Under the pieces are notes generated by a model. That model worked only from the letters and a program-made list of their open reading frames with translations. It was not told the origin of the DNA and ran no database searches. A stretch of 5,910 bases of DNA from Deltaproteobacteria bacterium (GTDB taxonomy: Bacteria > Desulfobacterota > Desulfovibrionia > Desulfovibrionales > Desulfovibrionaceae): NCBI GenBank assembly GCA_025350085.1, contig JANXYI010000392.1, positions 1-5,910 of the forward strand, written 5' to 3'. Of this stretch, positions 1 through 5,400 are shown piece after piece. Position 1 is the stretch's first letter. Every line of letters begins with the position of its first letter. The translations under genes and the position numbers were made by a program.

Positions 1-2
1 TG

Positions 3-221
3 GCCATCGCCGAGCGCATCCGCCGGGGCATCCAGGCCCTGGCCATTCCCCACAAGGGGGCGGACGCCGCAGGGCATGTCACGGCCAGCCTGGGTGTCGT
101 CACCGTTTTGTGCACGGCTGACAGGCCGGTCGAGGACATCGTCTCACAGGTGGACGCCCTGCTCTACGAGGCCAAATCCCGCGGCCGCAACCAGGTGCGC
201 TTCGTCCCACCGGCGCGATGA
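3..221 (+). CDS. GGDEF-domain protein (putative diguanylate cyclase), C-terminal end only
   Basis: Seen: the third forward frame is open from the left edge to a TGA at 219-221, giving 72 codons with no start in the window. It reads AERIRRGIQALAIPH, then VTASLGVVTV, then a closing DALLYEAKSRGRNQVRF. Known: this order (AERIR helix, IPH strand, S-x-G strand, and the ALYxAKxxGRNxV helix) is the last third of GGDEF domains, which make cyclic di-GMP from two GTP in the cytosol. The GG[D/E]EF active-site loop and any upstream sensor or receiver domain lie outside the window, so catalytic competence cannot be judged. The usual Ala-Asp of the last helix is replaced by Gln-Val-Asp. The protein stops five residues after the fold (VPPAR), so GGDEF is the terminal domain and no EAL domain follows. 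It converges on the chemoreceptor gene with a 45-bp gap. Confident for family, unsure of activity. Confidence 0.88.
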   Translation, partial: AIAERIRRGIQALAIPHKGADAAGHVTASLGVVTVLCTADRPVEDIVSQVDALLYEAKSRGRNQVRFVPPAR

Positions 222-266
222 TGTCTGAAGCCGTTGCCTCGGCAGCTCTGCCCGTGCCCGCGCGCC

Positions 267-2021
267 CTAGGCGCCGGACTTCATGCGCCCGATGAGCGCG
301 CGCAGGTTGCCGGCCTGGCTGGCCAGCTCGCCCACGGCCTGGGCCGACTGGTTCATGGCGCTGGCCGTCTCGCTGGAGACGCGGTTGATGTCCTCGATGC
401 TGCGGTTGATCTCCTCGCTCGCGGCAGACTGCTGCTCGCTGGCGGCGGCGATGGAGCGCACCTGATCCGTGGCCACCTCCACGAGATGTACGATTTCCTT
501 CAGGGCCTCGCCGCTCAGGTTGGCCAGGCTGGTGGCCTGTTCGATGCTGACCACCGCATGCTCGACGTTCTCCAGGTTCTTCCTGGCGCCCTGCTGGATG
601 CCGCTGATGGCCTCGCCCACTTCCTTGGTGGCGGTCATGGTCTTTTCGGCCAGCTTGCGCACCTCGTCGGCCACCACGGCAAACCCGCGGCCGGCATCGC
701 CCGCGCGCGCGGCCTCAATGGCCGCGTTGAGGGCCAGGAGGTTGGTCTGGTCCGCGATGTCCGAGATGACGTTCATGATCGCGCCGATGCCCTCGGCCTG
801 CTTGCCGAGCACCCCCATGTCGTCCTTCATGGTCGCGGATACGGCCTGCACCGAGCCGATGCCTGCCACCACCTGGGCCACGATCTGGGCGCCTTCCAGC
901 GCCTTGGTCCGGGCCTCGCTGGAGCTGTCCGAGGCCTGGGAGGCGTTCTTGGCCACCTCCAGCACCGTGGCATTCATCTCCTCCATGGCCGTGGCGGTCT
1001 CGGCCACGCGGCTGGACTGGACCTCGGTGCCGCGGCTGGACTGCTCCACCTGGGCCGAGAGCTCCTCCGAGGCCGAGCTGACGATCTCCACGACCTGCTC
1101 CAGCTGCGTGGCGGCGGCGCGCATGCCCTCGGCCGCGCGCTCGGCCAGGGCCTTGGACTCGTTGGCCTCGTCGGTGGCCACCTTGGCCCGGCGGGCCTCC
1201 TCGGCGGCCTCCACGGACTTCTGGTCCGCCTCGGCGATCTTGGTCTTGAGGCTCTGCACCATGTGGCGCAGGGAATCGGCCAGCTGCCCGAACTCGTCCT
1301 TGCGGGTGATGTCCAGGTTCTCGTCCAGCCGACCGCTCGCCACGGTCTGGGCAAAGGCCACACCCTTGCCGAGCGGCCGGAGCATGTCCCGGGCCAGGAG
1401 CAGCCCCAGGGCCAGGGCCAGGATCGTGCCCAGGGCCATGCCGGTCACGGTGCCCCAGAACAGGCGGTCGGCATCGACCGAGGCCTTCTTGGCCGCGGCG
1501 CCGGCATCGTCGTTGACGGCCTTGATGAGCTTGTCCAGAAGCCCCATGGCCTCCACCTGCCGCTCCCGGCAGACCCCGAAGGCCAGCTCGGCCATCTTGG
1601 GCCGGTCCCCGGCCTTTTCGGCCTCGAAGAAGCGGTTGTTGGCTTCGCGCCAGGCGGTGATGGACTGCTTCACACCTTCCCACTGCGCCTTTTCGGCCGG
1701 GGCCTGAAAGAGGAGGTCCAGGTTTTCCATGGCCCCGGTGTAGCGTTCGCGCAGGGCCTGGATCATCTCGGGCTGGTTGTCGTGGATCTCCTTGGTGAGG
1801 TCGTGGATGAGCATGGTCCGCTGCACGGCCTTCAGGTCATTCAGGGATTCCTTGACCCGCAGCAGGTTCTCCACCGTGGGCAGCTTCACCTGGCCCAGCG
1901 CCTGCACGTCTCCGCCCAGGCTCTGCACTGCGTATACGCCCAGCCCGCCCACGATGAGGGTGATGAGCGCCACGAGCACAAACCCACCCATCAGCTTCAA
2001 GCCCACGCGTAGATTCTCCAT
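267..2021 (-). CDS. Methyl-accepting chemotaxis protein with 4HB-like periplasmic sensor, HAMP and MA signalling domain
   Basis: Membrane chemoreceptor that should sense a ligand outside the inner membrane and control CheA through CheW. Seen (584 residues from the ATG at 2021): TM1 about 9-32; a helical periplasmic domain about 33-187 with a single Cys (151); TM2 about 188-210; HAMP about 211-265 starting RDMLRPL; a long coiled coil; and the hairpin tip at 424-461 with [20 protein letters not shown] and [18 protein letters not shown], the CheA/CheW contact. Methylation-type stretches are [12 protein letters not shown] and [14 protein letters not shown]. It ends [11 protein letters not shown], without a CheR-tethering pentapeptide such as NWETF. 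The sensor's length and helical pattern fit the four-helix-bundle family; the ligand cannot be named. Start choice: the frame extends three codons to a TTG at 2030, but that abuts AAGGAG, whereas the ATG at 2021 lies 9 nt from it. It is complete, with its own promoter, and appears monocistronic. Confidence 0.95.
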   Translation of the reverse strand: MENLRVGLKLMGGFVLVALITLIVGGLGVYAVQSLGGDVQALGQVKLPTVENLLRVKESLNDLKAVQRTMLIHDLTKEIHDNQPEMIQALRERYTGAMENLDLLFQAPAEKAQWEGVKQSITAWREANNRFFEAEKAGDRPKMAELAFGVCRERQVEAMGLLDKLIKAVNDDAGAAAKKASVDADRLFWGTVTGMALGTILALALGLLLARDMLRPLGKGVAFAQTVASGRLDENLDITRKDEFGQLADSLRHMVQSLKTKIAEADQKSVEAAEEARRAKVATDEANESKALAERAAEGMRAAATQLEQVVEIVSSASEELSAQVEQSSRGTEVQSSRVAETATAMEEMNATVLEVAKNASQASDSSSEARTKALEGAQIVAQVVAGIGSVQAVSATMKDDMGVLGKQAEGIGAIMNVISDIADQTNLLALNAAIEAARAGDAGRGFAVVADEVRKLAEKTMTATKEVGEAISGIQQGARKNLENVEHAVVSIEQATSLANLSGEALKEIVHLVEVATDQVRSIAAASEQQSAASEEINRSIEDINRVSSETASAMNQSAQAVGELASQAGNLRALIGRMKSGA

Positions 2022-2030
2022 TGCTTTCAA

Positions 2031-2036
2031 CTCCTT
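2031..2036 (-). promoter_or_regulatory. Shine-Dalgarno of the chemoreceptor, decides its start
   Basis: On the minus strand the bases read AAGGAG and are followed after 9 nt by ATG (2021-2019). The same motif touches the in-frame TTG at 2030-2028 with no spacer, so that codon cannot use it. A small perfect hairpin (GGCT, loop GAC, AGCC; 2037-2047) ends directly at the Shine-Dalgarno. With only four pairs, its effect on translation is uncertain. Confidence 0.85.
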
Positions 2037-2094
2037 GGCTGTCAGCCCGCCGGATTTATTATCGATATTTAGCTGGCAATCACCAGTACAGATG

Positions 2095-2122
2095 ATGCTA
2101 GCACTTGTGAATTAAATGTCAA
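2095..2122 (-). promoter_or_regulatory. Sigma-70-type promoter of the chemoreceptor gene
   Basis: The minus strand carries TTGACA (2122-2117), identical to the -35 consensus. After a 16-nt spacer comes TAGCAT (2100-2095), four of six matches to TATAAT, directly preceded by TGC, which makes an extended -10 (TGn). Transcription should start near 2088, leaving a leader of about 67 nt. The surrounding 2050-2130 stretch is clearly richer in A and T than the rest of the window, as expected of a promoter. This gives the chemoreceptor transcription independent of the RTX gene upstream. Confidence 0.72.
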
Positions 2123-2124
2123 GT
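2103..2124. promoter_or_regulatory. Inverted repeat over the -35 and spacer, possible operator
   Basis: ACTTG (2103-2107) and CAAGT (2120-2124) are perfect inverted arms separated by 12 bp. The inner sequence reads TTGTGA, ATTAAA, TGTCAA (2105-2122), which resembles an imperfect CRP/FNR-family site with two six-base halves around a six-base centre; the second half only partly fits. It covers the -35 and most of the spacer, and its centre is about 25 bp before the predicted start. Bound protein there would more likely repress than activate. Part of the symmetry comes from the TTGACA box itself, so chance is a real alternative. Confidence 0.25.
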
Positions 2125-2182
2125 ACTTATGCCAAGCGCACGTTATGGCACATGCAAGCGGGTGGTCTGCGAACAGGAAGGG

Positions 2183-2209
2183 TGGCCAGACGCCAGGGCG
2201 TCCGGACCA
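2183..2209. repeat. Strong inverted repeat (hairpin), possible RTX transcript terminator
   Basis: TGGCC (2183-2187) and GACGC (2189-2193) pair with GCGTC (2198-2202) and GG-CCA (2204-2209) around a four-base CAGG loop. There is one A/C mismatch and one bulged A (2206), giving about ten pairs. On the minus strand the hairpin is followed by the pyrimidine-rich CACCCTTCCTGTT, not a true U-tract. It lies about 210 nt beyond the RTX stop. It may end or stabilise the RTX mRNA, but an intrinsic terminator is not proven. Confidence 0.4.
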
Positions 2210-2337
2210 GGGGGGAGCGGGAGGGACGGTGGGCGAGAGTGGCCCCGGAGCGCGCAGGGCGCTTGGTCGCTACGGCATGAGGATGTTTTTTCGTTCAGGA
2301 GGCGGCGGCCCTGGCCACGCGCTTCTTTGGGCAGGCG

Positions 2338-2364
2338 GCGCAGGGCTTGGCTTTGGCCCTGCGC
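2338..2364. repeat. Perfect 9-bp inverted repeat downstream of the RTX gene
   Basis: GCGCAGGGC (2338-2346) and GCCCTGCGC (2356-2364) are perfect complements around a nine-base loop (TTGGCTTTG on plus). It sits about 58 bp past the RTX stop codon, a usual place for a 3'-end stem-loop. Neither strand shows a T-run after it, so a factor-independent terminator is doubtful. An mRNA-stabilising stem or a Rho-associated structure is equally possible. Confidence 0.45.
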
Positions 2365-2421
2365 GCGAGGCTTAGCTAACGGATTCCCCTAGGCTTTCTC
2401 CCGTGCCGGGGGCCGGGGCGG

Positions 2422-5400
2422 CTAGTGTACCACGGGCGGGGGGGCGACCTCCGCGGCCGTCTTCATCACGATGTCGTCCATGCTCAGCGTCGCGCTGCCC
2501 TGCACCTGGGCCACGGCCAGGGCGTGCCCGGAGCCGTTGCCGTCGGCATCGTAGTAGAGGATGTGGCTGCTTATGTCGTAGACAAAGCTGGCATCGCCGC
2601 TGTGCGCGTTGGCGTAGGCGTTCTCCACGAAGTGCCCGGTGAGGCTGAAGTTGAAGTTATTGCCCTGGCCGTTGTGCGCGTCGGAGAAGCCGTCCGCGCC
2701 GTCATAGCAGAATGCAAGCAGGTCGTGTCCACCGCTGGTGCTGCTGTGGAAGTCGGTGATGTTCACGGTGGCAGTAGTCGCGTTCGCAGAGATGTCGCTG
2801 AGGCTCGTGAAGACAAAGATGTCGCCGTTGTTGCTGCCCCCGCCGGTGAGGACGTCCATCCCGCTGGACGCGCCGTGGCCGAAGATGTGGTCGTCGCCCG
2901 CGCCGCCGTTGATGACGTTGGCGCTGCCGTCGCCCTGCAGGAAGTCGTCGCCCGCAGAGCCGAAGAGGTTCTGGACGTGTGTCAGGGTGTAGGTGTTGAT
3001 CGGCCCCTGGGAGTCGTTGAGAGTCGCCTGTCCGGAGCCGAGGTCCGCTTCCACATGGAGGGTGTTGTCGGTGACCTGGGAGAAGTCCAGGGTGTTCGTG
3101 CCGCCAGTGCCGCCATCCACTGTGGCGCTGTGCGGGTGGCTGAGGTCATAGCTGATCATGAAGGTGGCGGAGCCGGTGGAGTCGGAGCTGTTGGCGCCGC
3201 TGTGCATCGCGACGGCGGTGCCATCGTCGTAAATGGTGTCGTGACCGGCTCCGCCGCCACCGTAGATGGTGTCCGCCCCGCCGCCGCCGTGGATGACGTT
3301 GTCATTGCTGTCGCCGGTGAGGTGGTCCGCATAGAGGCTGCCGGTGATGTTCTGGATGCTGGTCAGGGTATCTGTGAAATTGACGACCGAAACGACGGCG
3401 GTGTGGAGGGTGCCGATGTCCACGGTGACGGCGTGCTGCGCGTCGGAATAGTCCACGGTGTTCGTGCCGTTGCCGCCGTCCATGTGATTGTTGCTCCAGC
3501 CGCCGTGGAGCGTGTCATTGCCGTCGCCGCCCAGGAGGGTGTCATGGCCGCCGCTGGACATGGTGTCGTTGGAGTCATACCCATAGAGGGTGTCGTTGCC
3601 AGCCCCGCCGCTGATGACGTTGTCCTCGCTGCTGCCCATGAGCACGTCGTTGTGGGCCGAACCGATGATGTGTTGGAATTTATCGAGATGGTCATCGATA
3701 TAGTTGCTGCCGCCGTCGTAGGTATACTCTGCGGCCTGATGGCCGCCGTGGGCGGTGGTGTCCAGGTACACGCTGACCCCGACGTCCAGGTGCTCGTAGG
3801 ATACGGTGTCGCCATAAGCTCCGTGAGTGCCGCCGTCCAGGGTGTCGCCCGCATGCCCGGCGCTCAGAGTGTTGCCCAGGCCCTCGATGACGTTGTCGTT
3901 GCCATCGCCGGTGATGTCATCCGCGTAGTGTGAGCCGATGACGTTCTGAAAATTACTCAGGTCGTCAATGGTACCGCTCGTCAAGTATTCCGCGCCACCA
4001 TCGCCGAGGTACACGCGGATGCCCTCACCCAGGTGCTCGTAGCTCACGGTATGCACGCCGGAGCCGACGCCGCCGTCCAGGGTGTCGCCCGCATGCCCGA
4101 GGCTCAGCGTATTGTCCATGCCCTCAATGACGCAGTCGCCGCCGTTCCCGATGATGGTGTCGGCGTAGTGCGAGCCGATGACGTTCTGGAAGCCCACGAC
4201 CGCGTCGGCGAAATAGTCGTTCGTTCCGGTGTGGTATTGCGCATAGCCGTTGACCAGGTCGATGGTGACGCCCATGCCCATGTGCTCGTAGGACACCGTG
4301 TCGCCGCTCGTGCCGTCCGCATGGCCTCCGCCGACCAGGGAGTCGCCCAGGAAGGGGAGCGCTGCCGTGCCGTCGTGGCCCCCGTCAGTCACGCCCACGC
4401 TGTTGCCCCCGCCCTCGATGACGTTGTCGTGGGTGTCGCCGGTGATGAAGTCGGCGTAGTGCGTGCCGAGGACATTCTGGATGTCGGTCAGGGTGTCGAC
4501 GCCAGCATGGACGCCGAGGTAGCTGGCTGTGTGCGCGCCATACTCAACGCTATTGAAGGTGACCATATCACTTGAGAGGTTCACCAGGACGCCGGTCATG
4601 AGCGGCGCGTAGGTCACGGTGTTCACGCCAGCGTCGCCGTAAATGTGGTCTGAGCCTTCGCCGCCGTAGATGGTGTCGTTGCCCGCGCCGCCGTGGATGG
4701 TGTTGGAGTAGGCGTCGCCGGTGAGCACGTCGTCCCCGGAGCTGCCGGTGATGTTCTGGAAGTGCGCGATGCTGTCCTGGTGATAGCCGTTACCGTCCTG
4801 GTAGGTCGCGGTTCCGGCAGCCAGGTCCACATTCAGGCCGTAAACTCCAGGAATGGCCGTTGTCAGGTGTTCGTAGGACACGGTGTCGCCATTTGCTCCG
4901 TGCCCGCTGCCGCCGTCCAGGATGTCGCCCACGTACGGCGTCCTTTGGCTGCCGTCGCCTGAGTTCATGTCAACGGAGCCGTAGCCCTCGATGACGTTGT
5001 CGTGGCTGTCGCCGGTGATGGCGTCGCTGTGGCTGGTGCCGATGACGTTCTGGATGTTCGCCAGATAGTCCGTGAAGTTGTTGGAGTTGTCCGTGACGAT
5101 GGCCGTGCCCGCCCCGAGGTCCACGGAGACGCCGTACCCGGCGCCCTGGAAGCTGACGGTGTTCGTGCCCTCGCCGCCATGCACGTGCAGCCCGGACATC
5201 CCGTCCAGATGATTGGCATCGGCAGTTATGGCCACGCTGGAGAGGAAGATGTTCGAGATGTTAAACAGGTCCTCGCCGCCCATGGTGGTCCCGCCATGCA
5301 GGGCCACGGTGCTGGTGCTTTCCCAGTTCTGGAAGTTTAACTGGGAGATGTCGACGCTGGCCACGCCGTTCGGGGCATAGAGCCTCAAGTCCTGGTTCGT

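Larger units (their letters stand above)
2131..2421. other. Intergenic region without a convincing gene
   Basis: This stretch lies between the RTX stop codon and the receptor promoter. Open frames on the plus strand (for example from ATG 2129 to 2392) are rich in Arg, Gly, Pro and Trp, lack a Shine-Dalgarno and look like GC-driven chance frames. A short minus-strand frame reading AKAKPCAACPKKRVARAAAS ends in TGA near 2298. It has a CxxC-like pair and basic residues but no start codon, so at most it is a decayed gene end. Two good inverted repeats (2183-2209 and 2338-2364) are present, neither followed by a clear T-tract. The motif GCGCAGGGC occurs twice in direct orientation (2252-2260 and 2338-2346). 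Confidence 0.6.
2875..5166 (-). repeat. Array of eight degenerate RTX modules (about 81-122 residues each)
   Basis: Each module opens with [GN]-x-T-[VL]-[STD]-[YF], runs through a beta stretch of GVxVxLxxGxA type, and then has the anchor [FIV]-Q-[NH]-x-x-G-[ST], usually followed by ADxITGDxxDNVIEG. Module bounds, first to last in the protein, are about 5166-4891, 4890-4627, 4626-4306, 4305-4057, 4056-3814, 3813-3466, 3465-3100 and 3099-2875. Five keep the opening TVSY or TVSF, and four carry SYEH[LM] (modules 2, 4, 5, 6). HYAD occurs in modules 3, 4 and 5. The plan matches the widespread pattern DTVSYA..GVTVDL..TLTNIENVTGSAFNDTLTGD of long RTX proteins, but with His and Tyr replacing the usual small residues and long loops replacing several GGxGxD turns. 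Module 7 holds an extra segment (residues about 884-920, with SHPHS). Confidence 0.85.

Noticed and set aside
241..252. GGCAG/CTGCC inverted repeat between the convergent genes as a shared terminator
   Set aside because: It has only four or five pairs with a two- to four-base loop and no T-tract on either strand; too weak to call.
234..2012. 592-residue open frame on the plus strand opposite the chemoreceptor
   Set aside because: It is an antisense shadow: the product is His/Leu/Gly-rich with no family resemblance, while the minus-strand frame is an unmistakable MCP. High GC at third positions keeps the opposite frame open.
2059..2066. ATCGATAA on the minus strand as a sigma-28 (flagellar) -10 element for the chemoreceptor
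   Set aside because: Six of eight bases fit GCCGATAA, but the bases 15 nt upstream read TGGT rather than TAAA. The sigma-70 promoter upstream is far better.
2286..2291. T6 run on the plus strand as a terminator tail
   Set aside because: No stable hairpin lies directly before it on the plus strand, and no plus-strand gene ends there.
2296..2376. Short minus-strand frame with a CAACP motif as a small Cys protein
   Set aside because: It is about 26 codons with an upstream stop and no ATG, GTG or TTG start or Shine-Dalgarno. It could be a decayed gene end, but this cannot be supported.
2129..2392. Possible 87-residue plus-strand gene in the intergenic region
   Set aside because: It has no Shine-Dalgarno before the ATG, begins just past the receptor's -35 box, and its composition (Arg, Gly, Pro, Trp runs) is typical of chance GC-rich frames.
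2425..3933. 502-residue plus-strand frame, and similar frames at 4033-4575 and 5002-5340, opposite the RTX gene
   Set aside because: The repeated Gly/Asp/Thr/Val codons read backwards give Val/Ala/Gly-rich strings (VVA, DDV) with no stops. This is a by-product of the repeats, not a gene.
2875..5166. Regularly spaced DNA repeats as a CRISPR array
   Set aside because: The repeats are coding, diverged, of unequal spacing and in frame with RTX modules; there are no constant short repeats with unique spacers.
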